DNA from: Hedera helix
Taxonomy: Eukaryota; Streptophyta; Magnoliopsida; Apiales; Araliaceae
Assembly: GCA_947179155.2 (NCBI GenBank)
Contig: OX359264.1
Span: 8,658,501-8,722,500, forward strand
Length of the DNA: 64,000 nt
Reading direction: 5' to 3'
The translations under genes and the position numbers were made by a program. This document shows, in pieces, positions 38,261-50,150 of this stretch; position 1 is the stretch's first letter; each line of letters starts with the position of its first letter. The notes under the pieces were generated by a model, which worked only from the letters and a program-made list of their open reading frames with translations, made no database searches and was not told where the DNA came from.

Positions 38261-41200
38261 TGTGACGACCCCAAATTCGGGTTCCATAACCTCGAGTTTG
38301 GTTCTCACTATTCAACATATTACTAACAATTAAATACATACATTGCATTTAAATATCGCGGAATAATACATATTGGTTCCCTTACAAAAATGTTACAATA
38401 CCAGGGTCTATTAACCTTAACATAAACAGTTCCTATCATAAGGAATTACAAAAGGTTTAACAACAGTAAACACAAATTTAAGCTTCTAATTAGCATGCAT
38501 AAACTAACTTAAGCTCTGGCCTTTCCTTTTTCCTTATCCTTCTTTGAGCAATCAGGATTATCTGAAAAATGGTTCATGATATAGCAAGAATGAGCAATTA
38601 GTTTGCTCAGCAAGTTTAGAACAATCATATAGATTTAATATATCATGAATGAATGGGAAATGTCATCAATGGTTCAACAATAGATATAACAATTGTGAAT
38701 GAAACATGATTCAAATTTTAATAAACAGAATATTTGAATCTTAAAATGCTGAGTGGTCACTAAGGACCCTGAACTAACGAGGGTATAATAGAGTTTCCTC
38801 TGACCCTTTGAGTTGTTTGGTTTTCAAGGGGATCAGCCTATTCAACCCGCTGTATATGCATTACATTTAGTCACTGGCGCCCAAAGTCGGTTTCCCGACA
38901 CAAAATCCCCTAATTTAGGGTTGTTCAATTCTCAGACTTAATATAAAAAATCTGCACCCAACAATGGTTTGGATAATCTTTTAAAAGTATTCAAGTTATT
39001 GAATTTAGAAACGTAATGTCTAGCTGAATTATTAGCTTAAGACATTTTTAATACAGTTCATGAATCAAGAACTAATAAGCTTCAAGTGCACTAAGTGCGA
39101 TTTTATAAACAATATGGATGTGGGATAATTTTAAATAATTAAACCACTTCAAGCTTTGACAATAAATACAAGTATAGAAACTTGTTCAGCAATAAATGAG
39201 TAGGGTTAGAGAACTTGCCTGTCTGCTCAGCTACAATAAATGTCTAGCTTTAACTAACTTGCTTTGAAAGACCTAACATTAATAAAGTCGGTCTAATAAT
39301 TAGTACGGCGTATTTGCAAAAATATACGCTTAATAATGACTTATTTACCACATAAGTACTAACACATAAATTACATTAGTCAAAACAATATTATTAACCT
39401 TATAGACCCTCAATCATATTAGGTTAATAATTTAATAAGTTAGAAAATATTTTTCTTAAGTGTTGGACACTTATTAAACCTTTAAACAACTTATTACAAT
39501 TGTTTAATTAAAGCATAATTAAATTTAATTTATTTTATTAACTCAATCTCTATTTAATTACTATTTAATCTTGGTTAAATAGAAATTAATTAATTAACTC
39601 TAGTTATTATTTAAAATAAATAATAACTAATTGTACTTACTTATTATTTAATTATAATTAAATAATAAATAATTATTAACTTAGTTTTAACCTTCTTTAA
39701 TTTAATGTTAATCAACCAATAATTAAATAAGTAATTAACCTTACTTATTATTTAATTTAAGGAAATTAAATAATAGTTTACTAATCTTAATCCTCTTTAA
39801 TTATTATTTAATGTCAATTAAATAATAATTAATTATTTAATTAATTTTAATTATTATTTAAGGTTAAATAATAATCAAATCATTCTTATTTATTATTTAA
39901 ATTAAATAATAAATTATTACTCTAATAACTTAATTTCCATTAATCGTTATTTAATGTTAATTAAATAATAATTAATTACTTAATTATCCTTATTTGTTAT
40001 TTAATAATATTTAAATAATAAATAATTAATTTATAAATTTTATCTCTCTTTAAATATTATTTAATAGGCATTAAATAATAATTGCTAATTTATCATCTTT
40101 ATTTATTATTAACATTTAAAATAATAAATAAATAATAAATTTATTTAACTTAACCATGGTTTAGCTAACTAGATTAATATTTAAAATATTTAAATATTAA
40201 ACTTAATGAAAAATATCCTCCCCAATATTATTTTTGTATTATCATTATTTTTGTTATAATTTTAAATTAGTTTTTAAATATTTAAATTATTTAAATTTAA
40301 CCCGAATGGCATTTCCGTAAATAATTCGAAAACTGAACCGAGGGCAGAATGGTAATTTTGCCAAGAAAAACACGGAGGGGCAGAATCGTAATTCCGCCGA
40401 AAATTTCTTACCGCGCATGGCGCGCGTTTCAGATTATACGGCCCAAAACGACGCCGTTTTTGAGAAGCCGGAAACGGCTTCCGCGCGTACGGGCGGAGTA
40501 AATTTTCTACGGACGCCAAACGACGTCGTTTGGCTCCGCGTCCTCGGTGAACAGTGACAAGCGCGCATTGCGCGAAAACCCTTAAAATTTTTCTTCTTCG
40601 CTGAATGTGAACAGTGTTCCGGCAATACCCATTTTAAATAAAAATATACCATCAAGTAAGCTTTAAATCCCCAATAAAAATCCAAAAAAATTACCAATCA
40701 CCTTATATTAATTTATAACATGAAAAATTAATTTTTCATGATTTAATATCATTACTTTTTTATAAAAATTTTACATCACATAAATTACCATAAATCATAA
40801 CTTTTTGTGTATAACTCCATTTTGAGTGATTCAAACTTTGTTTTTCTCATGATTTAATGTTCTATAATATTAGAACATTAAATCTAAATATTACCAAAAA
40901 TTATCTTTAATAATTATTTTGAGATTTATTTTCACACCACCAAATACATGTTTTTCATTCATTAAAACTCATAAAACATAAGTTAAACACATGATCAACT
41001 ATATAAACATACATAGCATGATATTAACCATAAAAATTATTACACTAATATTTGTACCATAACCTTGAAAGAAAACAATATTAGGGTTTAAAAATAATTA
41101 CCTTGTTTTGATAGTTATTCTCCTATTCTTTCCAAAATATGTTGTGAAGGAAGATGACATGAACCAAGACTCCTTCTCTTCTCTTAGTATTTTGCTCTCA

Positions 41201-42163
41201 AATTTTCTCACACTCTCAAATGCTCTCTAGCTCTCTCTTTTGTTTGAAAATAAAAGATGAGAAATGACTTTCAAAAACTACTAAATTGTAAGTATACTTA
41301 CAATGGGCATAGATATAAAATCTATATCTATCAAATTTCCATAATGAGATAGCAAGGATACTTACACAAGAAAGTTAGCCCATACTTAGTTGGTGAAAAG
41401 AGGCATGGTTTATGTACTTGAAAAAAAATAAAACAAGCAATCCTTAATTAAATAAATAAATAATAAACTAAAATAAAACCAACTCATTTTCTCTCTCCTT
41501 CCTAGCATGCTTCGGCTGAACTTCTTCTTGTCCCAAATTCAATCTCACATTTCACTTTTTAAACAATTAATAGTTAATTTAAGTATTTTCCAAGTGGGCC
41601 AATCATTGAGCTTTAATTTAAAATACCAATTGGGCTTCTATTAAATTGTTTGGGCTACTAAATTGTCAAATTTTATTATTCTCCACTTGGGCTACTAATT
41701 GACCCATGTTGGGCTAATTTAATAATTTACACATTAATTATTCAATCTATGATTAAATAAATAATTACATCGAATAAATAATTAAATATTCTAACCCATA
41801 AGTATTAAATTACTAAATGGACTAATAAATATTATTATTAATATTTCACATTATTTACATTAATTAATAATCATATTAATTAATTTATTATATTTAATTC
41901 ACTTATTATATTCAATTTAATTGAATATTTAATTAATAGGAAACTTATCAATTATTTTGATATTAAAACTTTAGGGTTTGTTCACTAATTTAATAACATA
42001 TTAGTGACCCCCTTTAATTAATTTTAGTAATTAATTACATAATTATTTAATCACATAATTAATTAATCACATAAAAAGATTTAAATAATCTCGTAAAACT
42101 AACTCGTTGGAAATTAAATTAATAATTTAATTAATAAAGACGTGAAAATTCTAGGACATTACA
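38261..42163 (-). mobile_element. Large solo LTR (3,903 bp), Ty3/gypsy-type
   Basis: On minus it starts TGTAATGTCCTAG and ends GGGGTCGTCACA. It is flanked by AAAGC (38256-38260) and AAAGT (42164-42168), a 5-bp duplication with one C/T difference. The end 'cccgaatttggggtcgtcaca' resembles Tekay-family LTR ends in this window, so a related clade is likely. The middle (39400-40270) is extremely AT-rich with repeated 'ttaattatttaa' motifs. Next to it lies a GC-rich block (40290-40575) with near-perfect palindromes. It holds no coding domain; the 81- and 87-codon frames at 40274..40697 fall in the GC-rich block. Confidence 0.8.
40378..40575. promoter_or_regulatory. GC-rich palindromic block in the solo LTR
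   Basis: A perfect palindrome AAACGACGTCGTTT (40518-40531) contains GACGTC, a bZIP-type core. A near copy, AAACGACGCCGTTT, lies at 40446-40459, and 'cgcgcat(g/t)gcgcg' motifs flank the pair. This may be the LTR promoter/leader region, inferred from composition only. Confidence 0.45.
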
Positions 42164-42596
42164 AAAGTAGCCCAGTTTTTTTAGCTTAAATTAGGAGGCC
42201 TGTGGCCTGGTCCGACCGAGTTGGGGTAGTCCACGTGCTTTTATTTTTTTTATAATTATAATTATGCTATATAGATTAAAATATTGACTTAGTTAAAATA
42301 CGATAATGAATTATGATTGCGATATTATGTCGTTTTATAATACTATCAACTAAAAAATGACTCGCCTTTTTTTTGTTAAACAAAATAATTTGATAAATTA
42401 GACTAAATAAGTCAAAATTACAGACATATCAATCTATTGTTTAATAATTATGACCATTGTTAATATTTATTCATAAGAACAACTTCAAAATATAAGCAAC
42501 TTTTTCATGGTCCGTTAGATATATTACCGTTAAATATATTACCTTTAGCTTAATAAGCATAGAAATGCTTGCATGTATATATAAATATAGGAAATT
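42164..42596. other. AT-rich intergenic DNA
   Basis: No gene is visible. It holds the right half of the sequence split by the solo LTR. Confidence 0.5.
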
Positions 42597-42668
42597 GATA
42601 TTTTTCCTGTGATTTTTGTTATTTCCACATGTGGATTCAATTTTTTTTACCTATAGCGATGGTTTTAA

Positions 42669-45600
42669 TGTAGGGTTTCAACACATAAAACGCAGCGGAA
42701 TTTCAATTTTTTTTGAAACCCTAAAACAGGATCCATGCGAAAGCATATTGATTCAGAGGTTTAGATATATTTTTACCGCTTATCCGAGCTTGAATGGAGA
42801 CGATAGAATTCTGGAACGACTTCGAATCTTCAATGCAATCCAACGGAACTGCGTCTTTACGGTATCCACACGAATACCCGCGAATTGTCCCACGATCTGC
42901 AGCAAAGAGAGTCGCGGTACTAGCCGCCAAGATCTGGATCTAGATCTAGATTTACTGAGTTTTTCTCTCTAGCCTATTTCTGAAAGCGGCTAGGGTTTAG
43001 GTTTTGATTTTCACGTACTTAAAACAGCTGATATATCATGTATATATATAGCAGTTAAAAGAATTAACCAAAACCTAATTAGAAAAATAAAATCCGAATT
43101 TATATATATTATATTTTAATTAAGTCTTACTTAATTATTATACATATATATAAATTATCCTATTAATTTAAATTCATAATTTAAATACTATCAATCATAT
43201 TGACATATTTAAATTTTAACAATTTAAATTAATTCCCTTTTAATTACGTTCTGAGTATGTGACCCTATAGGTTATTATTATATTGACAATAATTTTAAAA
43301 ACATATTATAAAATTATAAACAGTGAGCGGCATCTAGTAATGCATCACTGTTACCCAAATAATAATAAGATCGATGATTCAATGCAACATTTTCGTGACC
43401 AATGTTTCAATGTAATTTAATCCTTTTAACCTTGACATCCTAGATTAAACTCGAGGCATAGAATGTGTCATATTCTTCATAATTTAATCTGAGTTTTCTT
43501 GATCAATGAGTAGACTATATGAAACAAATCACTATTTGAGCATGGTCATGTATTTCATAGTCTTACTCAATTAAGAGGCCTATGGATATCACCCATAATA
43601 TATAAGAGGGTTAAATCCTATCTAGATCACTCATATTCCTAACACGATTCATGATGTACCCAATAATCACCTTTATTGTCCACCCTATTAAAGGTGATTT
43701 TTGATGATATCAAAGTACATAAATTCTCGTGTAATAATATAGTGATTTCAGGTCGAAGGATCATTACATCATTGTCACTATGAGAATTTCTTATGACAAT
43801 TTGCATAATGCTCCACGTAGAATTCTCATGGTGGGTTTGTCCAGTACATTGTTCTTTAAATGTATGTAGACACCCAAATTTTACACTGTTGTATTAACCT
43901 TGATAGGAGGGCAAAATCGTCACTTGACCCGACATACGAAAAGGAAGGTGGACCCCAACACGAAGCCACCACAACGACTTGCGGTCAAAGCTGTCACAAC
44001 GAACGACGAACATCAGGTTACTTGAGGCAAGACAAATAGTTGACCCAGAAGAGACCTGATTTGATCACCAGAGACGACGAATGACCACTACGCTTATGGA
44101 AGTCGGGGGTCTCGCTCCCCGGTGAACGAGCGGCTGCCCAGCTAGCCGGTGAGCTGGCGGGGGTGTAAGGGGGCAGCGCCCCTTGGAAGCCAATCACGAA
44201 GAGCAACTTCTATATCAAGTAACATCCTTCCGAAATAATACAGCAAAAAATGATATTTTTAGACTGCGTGACACGAAAATCGAGAAAAGCAAACAGGTCA
44301 GCTGCAGATGCATCTGTGGCCAACGACAAGTGGGCTCTTTCGTGGCTCAAGGAGACAACACGACAGCCGAGGATTCGGCGCGGACGGCCACAACAGGCAG
44401 CCGCAGATGCACCTGCGGCCAGCCGCAGGTGCACCTCCGGCTGCTCTCAGTCACCTATACATCGCCATTTTTGATCTGCCGAGAAGGAGGAGAAGCAATT
44501 TTATGAAAATAGAGAGAGAAAGAAGGCAAGTTTAGAGAGAGAGGCTCGGGTTACACCAAATATAGTGAGAAATTAGTTTTTCTTGCTCAAATACTTAGGT
44601 ATTCTCGTGTTATTTGCTCGATAGTGAAATATAAAGCGTTTATTGGCGTATTGCAAGGTGAAAAAATGATGTTTTCCTTTAAGTTTTAGCTTATTTCATT
44701 ATTGTAATCTTTTGTTGTTGAGTTGTTTGGATGTAATATTTTGGTATATCATTGAGGATCCGTGGATTAGGGATTATTAGTGAGGGTTCCGTTGGAACGA
44801 AATTTCCTCCTAATGTCCCGATGATATCCGTATGGTAATATGTAGTTCATTGTGTTAATGGATAGTTCATAGTGTTGGGCTTGCAATTTTTGGTTCTTGT
44901 GGTATAGTAACAAGTCTAGTGTTGTTAAGCTTTCCGTTGTATGGTTATGTTGTGATTTTGGGGATTGTGAGCCTAGGGATGAGATCTTCGTGATCAAATC
45001 CCGAAGATGGACAAATTTTGGTGTATGTAGTCACGACAATAAGCCATTTTTGTACATATGTAAATATCGGGCCTTAAAACGATATCGAATCGATATCGGG
45101 TTTAAGGTCCCGTAATAGTGAAATACGTGATTGTGGGTGTTTGGGGTTATTTAGACGGCTCACATGCCCATGGATAGCCCCGACACAATTTTGAAGGCTT
45201 GATTTGATTTACGACACAGAAAAACGATTTCAGAAAATAAAGCAAATGACAAAGATTTTCTAAAAGTGATCAAATTAGGGTATTAGAATCACGAGTTTTA
45301 AAGTTAAGAGTTTTAATGGATGTCGATTCCTGTTTGACGAAAAGGTTATAAGCGTTTTTTTAAACATCAAAAAATGGTTTTGTAAAAATAGATAAATGTT
45401 TTCATTAAACTTTGTGCATAGGGTTAAAAAGCTCCTAGAAGTTGCCTTCATATTATTTGACTTTACTATTAAAAGGCAATGTATAGTCTCGATTCTTATT
45501 TGACGAAAGTTTAAAAAAAAACTCTTATTTTTTAAAAACGACACCTAATAAAATCTCATCATTTTCAAAATTAAAATCAATCTTTATTATAAAACAAAGC

Positions 45601-46438
45601 CTTGTCATTTGGGTCAATAGATATTCTAAAAAATGTTTTCTAAGATAAAACGCGTTTTCTACAGAAAGAATCAGAGCGGCTTTTTTCCATCACATTTAGG
45701 CACACACACACACACGTTTTAGGATTTTAAAAGGATAGAAAAACATCAAGATTGCGGTAACCGTGTTTTCACGGAAGTCGGGGGGTGCCTAACACCTTCC
45801 CATCGCTTAAGCAAGCCCCCCGAACTCTATGAATCTCAGTTCACAGACCAATTAATTCGGAGTCATACATGAGCCAACAATTACGAAAATAAAATTCGGA
45901 TGAGTTGGTACATCAATTTCAAATATACCAACTGGTGACTCTGGTCAATTAGCTCATCAAAAAATCGATCTTTCAAAACCCGTCGACATGCAAGCCGACC
46001 TTTTTCCAAAATCACATATTAAATTCAAAGGCTAAAATTGGAAAGAAAAATTATAAAATAGGAAACGACTTTTCCCGGCGTCGACAATGTACATATACAT
46101 TGACTCAATATCTCATATATTTATGACCAATGAGATTTGACCATCAGTCAATCCACATATTAGTATCAATGCATCATTGTTGTCTCATTAACAATGATAC
46201 TCGACTAGGGACATTTAAGAACAATGATACTAATTGTAATTATATAATCTCATGTTCAAGTCACATACTTGAAGCTATATAATTCGTATAACTATTCTAA
46301 GGATTTTTATTATGCTAATATTTATATAACGCAGTAAATAAAATCATAATAAAATAATTCATTTATTCAATCAAATATAATATCAAATTGTTAAGCAATT
46401 ACATCAAATAATTGGTCTCTAGGGCATGAACTCTAACA
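42669..46438 (-). mobile_element. Copia-type solo LTR, itself split by a gypsy-type LTR
   Basis: On minus it starts TGTTAGAGTTCATGCCC and ends GAAACCCTACA. It is the reverse-oriented relative of 48196..49646 over its full length. Flanks are TTTAA (42664-42668) and TTTCA (46439-46443), 4 of 5 matching. The net length without the inner LTR is about 1.54 kb. The 118-codon frame at 42616..42972 is LTR sequence. Confidence 0.82.
43865..46086 (+). mobile_element. Gypsy-type solo LTR, second copy (2,222 bp)
   Basis: It starts TGTAGACACCC and ends CCCGGCGTCGACA, flanked by perfect ATGTA duplications (43860-43864, 46087-46091). It is the same family as 16128..18055 but about 290 bp longer. The GC-rich part at 44290-44450 contains stacked 'ccgcag(g/a)tgcacctgcggc' inverted motifs, which produce several overlapping small false frames. 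Confidence 0.9.
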
Positions 46439-46610
46439 TTTCAAACCGTTGTTATAAACATAAGGCGACACTTTTCACATGTAAAGTGTCGCAATAGGCA
46501 TATAACGGTTTTAACATGTAAAATGTAGTCATAGGTAAATAGGTGACGGTTTTAAAATCGTCGCTATAAGTAAAAGATGGGACCCACATGCGAAAATAAT
46601 ATTTTTCACT

Positions 46611-47845
46611 ATAAAAATAATAGTTCCCTAAATATATCATAGGCTTATAAATCAGTTGTGTTGGTAATGGCAGAATGTATACATGGACGGTTCATGTAAT
46701 TGCTAGTTATCTTCTGCACCATATATATTTGACTTGTTATGTTTACTATTTCTGTTAAATATGCCATTAGCATTATCCCTCTAAGAAATTAAGTACTTTG
46801 GTAATGCTAATAACATGTTTCATGTGCATGAACTACTCGGAGAAAAAGTTAATAAAAACTCTTTTGTTAGACATCCTACAAATTAATATTTGAATAAAGC
46901 TGTTGAGAAAACTTTTGTTTAATATCAAATTGTTATAAACATTTTATTATTATTATTTTTTAATTATTTATTGATTCATTTATTTATTTATTTTGCAAAA
47001 AAAAAAAAGTTGGACCGCGGGCCGAGTCACATTGACCAAACTTTTTTTTGGCTAAAAAATTAAGGTCCAAAATCCATTTTTTTGTGGGCGGGTCGAACCT
47101 TATTTTGCGAGGTATTAATGCAGCACACACCTGTATAGATTGACTCAATAAGTATGTTGAATCATCTCCTTACATAAAATGTTAACTTATTAAGTTCAGA
47201 TTCTACCATACTTATTAACTCATCTAATCTATTAAATTTATCTGATATGAAATTCATATAAAATATCACAACAAAAATAACTTACTTTTACCCAATGAAT
47301 GATTGTCTAAAAAAATGATGCATTACGTGAATAAAAAAATTTAAAATGAGAAATTTTCTAACCATTATGCAAAAAAAAAAAAATTGATACCAAGTCATTT
47401 AAGACTAAAAAAAAGTTCATGTTGTAATAAACTAATGCATAATTTTTAGAAAAATATATAGGAAATGATATATCTTGTTATGTATCGATTTTTGTGTGGA
47501 TAATTATTAGTGATAACTCTTTTAATCAGATATGTAATATAGTGAGTCAACTTTATAATCTTTTTTAATCATATATATTAATATATGTCGTAAATATAAT
47601 TTTAGTAAAAAAAATTACAATACGTAACGAGTTTCAAAATTTTCCTTTTATATTTTTTTGTCTCATTATATTTAATTTCCAAAATGGTCATGCCAATTAT
47701 TAGGAGTATGTTCTAATAATTTTAAGTAAAATGATTAAGACATGTGTATACTTTATACTCAAAGTACTTCTTAATTCAAATAGTAATGAAATTAAGACTG
47801 AACTAGTACCAATTTTTTCCAAAATGATTACAAAATATATCTAGA
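46611..47845. other. AT-rich intergenic DNA
   Basis: No gene is visible. A short 'ccgcgggccgag..' GC patch at 47015-47030 and 'gcgggtcgaacc' at 47088 resemble scattered DNA-transposon ends, but no element boundary could be set. Confidence 0.45.
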
Positions 47846-47935
47846 AAACTGATATTTTTGCAGTAAATTTTGTTATTTTTGTATGTGGGTTCAATTTTTT
47901 TTTACCTATAGCAACAATTTTTGGATACAGAATTC
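47846..47935. mobile_element. Half-copy of the fold-back DNA element at 42597
   Basis: It matches the left arm of the 42597 element ('gttatttttgtatgtgggttc', 'acctatagcaacaattttt'), but no right arm follows. Confidence 0.6.
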
Positions 47936-47982
47936 CTTTTCCTCAAATTAATTATGACATTATTTTATTTTATTTTAGGATA

Positions 47983-48029
<47 letters not shown>

Positions 48030-48052
48030 GAAGAAGAAGAAGAAGAAGAAGA
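47983..48052. repeat. (AAT)n(AAG)n compound microsatellite
   Basis: A pure AAT run to about 48029 is followed directly by an AAG run. Confidence 0.92.
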
Positions 48053-48084
48053 TGGTTGGCATGAGAAAAATTATTTAGTGCTCG

Positions 48085-49700
48085 TAGAGTATTGTCATGT
48101 ATTGCTTCAGACTAATTACATGTTGTCATTTCAGCATGTACAATGGACTCAGATATAAAGGGCTTAGTGCGTATGCTAAAATGATAACATGTAATTGTTA
48201 GAGTTCATGTCCTAGAGGCCAATTATTTTATGTAATTGCTTAACAATTTGATATTATATTTGATTGAATAAATGAATTATTTTATTATGATTTTATTTAC
48301 TGTGTTATATAAATATTAGCATAATAAAAGTCCTTAGAATAGTGATACGAATTATATAGCTTCAAGTATGTGACTTGAATATGAGATTATTTAATTACAA
48401 TTAGTATCATTGTTCTGAAATGTCCTTAGTCGAGTCAATGTATATGTATATGTTAGAGAACAATGTACTGGACAGACCCATAATGAGAATTCTACGTGGA
48501 GCATTATGTAAATTGTCATAAGAAATTCTCATAGTGACAATGATGTAATGATCTTTCGACCTGAAATTACTATATTATTACACGAGAATTTATGTACTTT
48601 GATATCATCAAAAATCACCTTTAATAGGGTGGACAATAAAGGTGATTATTGGGTACATCAAGAATCGTGTTAGGAATATGAGTGATCTGTTAGGATTTAA
48701 CCCTCCTATATATTATGGGTGATATCCATAGGCCTCTTAATTGAGTAAGACTATGAAATACATGACCATGCTCAAATAGTGATTTGTTTCATATAGTCTA
48801 CTCATTGATCAAGAAAACTCAGATTAAATTATGAAGAATATGACACATTCTATGCCTCGAGTTTAATCTAGGATGTCAAGGTTAAAAGGATTAAATTACA
48901 TTGAAACATTGGTCACGAAAAGGTTGCATTGAATCATCGATCTTATTATTATTTGGGTAACAGTGATGCATTACTAGATGCCGCTCACTGTTTATAATTT
49001 TATAATATGTTTTTAAAATTATTGCCAATATAGTAATAACCTATAGGGTCACACACTTAGAACGTAAATAAAAGGAAATTAATTTCAATTATTAGGATTT
49101 AAATATGTCAATATGATTGATAGTATTTAAATTACGAATTTAAATTAGTAGGATAATTTATATATATGTATATTAATTAAGTAAGACTTAATTAAAATAT
49201 AATATATATAAATTCGGATTTTATTTTTCTAATTAAGTTTTGGTTAATTCTTTTAATTGCTATATATACATGATATATCAGTTGTTTTAAGTATGTAAAA
49301 AAAATAAATCAAAACCTAAACCCTAGCCGATTTCAGAAAGAGGCTAGAGAAAAAAACTCAGAAAATTCAGATCCAGATCCAGATCTTGGCGGCTAGTATC
49401 GCGACTCTCTTTGAAGATCGTGGGACGATTCGCGGAGGCGTTCGTATAGATACCGTAGAGACACAGTTCTGTTGGATTGCGTTGAAGATTTGAAGCCGTT
49501 CTAGAATTTCATTGTCTCCGTTCAAGCTCGGATAATCGGTAAAAATATATCTAAACCTCTGAATTAATATGTTTTTGCATGGATCTTGTTTTAGGGTTTC
49601 GAATTTTTTTTGAAATTTCGCTGCGTTTATATGTCGAAACCCTACAGTAATTAGTTTGAGACATTATATGACAATGTCTTAAGAGTATTGAATAAGTGCA
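48085..49700. mobile_element. Small fold-back element split by a Copia solo LTR
   Basis: The left arm (about 48087-48142) and the right arm (48165-48195 continuing at 49652-49680) are inverted copies: 'gactaattacatgttgtcat' pairs with 'atgataacatgtaat|tagttt' once the LTR is removed. The original element was only about 150 bp. Confidence 0.65.
48196..49646 (+). mobile_element. Copia-type solo LTR (1,451 bp)
   Basis: It starts TGTTAGAGTTCATG and ends GAAACCCTACA, with perfect GTAAT duplications (48191-48195, 49647-49651). It is the same family as 42669..46438 in the opposite orientation. No internal coding region remains. Confidence 0.92.
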
Positions 49701-50150
49701 TGTTCAAGAGCTACTAATAAGTTGGTCAACCCAACTTATAAGTAGGTAAGTAAAAAAATTTGTTTGGAATAAACTTCTTTTTTTTTTTACTTATAAGTTA
49801 AAAAAAAAGTAAAAAAACTATAAGTAAGTATTTGTCGCTTTAAAAAAATGACTTATAAGTCATTTTTTTAAAGTTGGTCAACGACTATGAAATGACAGAA
49901 ATACCCTCTTTTATTTTTCTAATGTTCTTCTTATTGAAGGACATTTTAGTAATTTTTATATTTTATTTTAACTTATAAGTCATTATTAACCGAACACATC
50001 TATAACTATTATTTATAATTCTCGATTTATAAGTAAAAGTAATGCTGAACACTTTTACTTATAAATCTACTAAAATTTTAATTTATAAATCTACTAATTT
50101 TAACTCTATGTCAAAAAAATAAAATAAATTATTCCTGAACGGGCCCTAAC
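49701..50150. mobile_element. Possible hAT-like MITE rich in 'acttataagt'
   Basis: 'cttataagt' motifs occur many times in both halves, and a right end 'ctgaacgggccc' faces a left 'gtgcatgttcaagag'. Ends and target duplication are uncertain. Confidence 0.4.

Larger units (their letters stand above)
42597..46610. mobile_element. Fold-back DNA element split by a Copia LTR
   Basis: The left arm (42597-42666) and right arm (about 46548-46610) are inverted copies: 'acctatagcgatggtttta' against 'taaaatcgtcgctataagt', and 'cacatgtgga' against 'gacccacatgcg'. Net of insertions it is about 240 bp. A related half-copy is at 47846..47935. It is non-coding and the family is unassigned. Confidence 0.7.

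Noticed and set aside
44018..44535. Cluster of small overlapping frames
   Set aside because: They come from GC-rich inverted motifs in the second gypsy-type LTR; no domain and all frames are open by composition.
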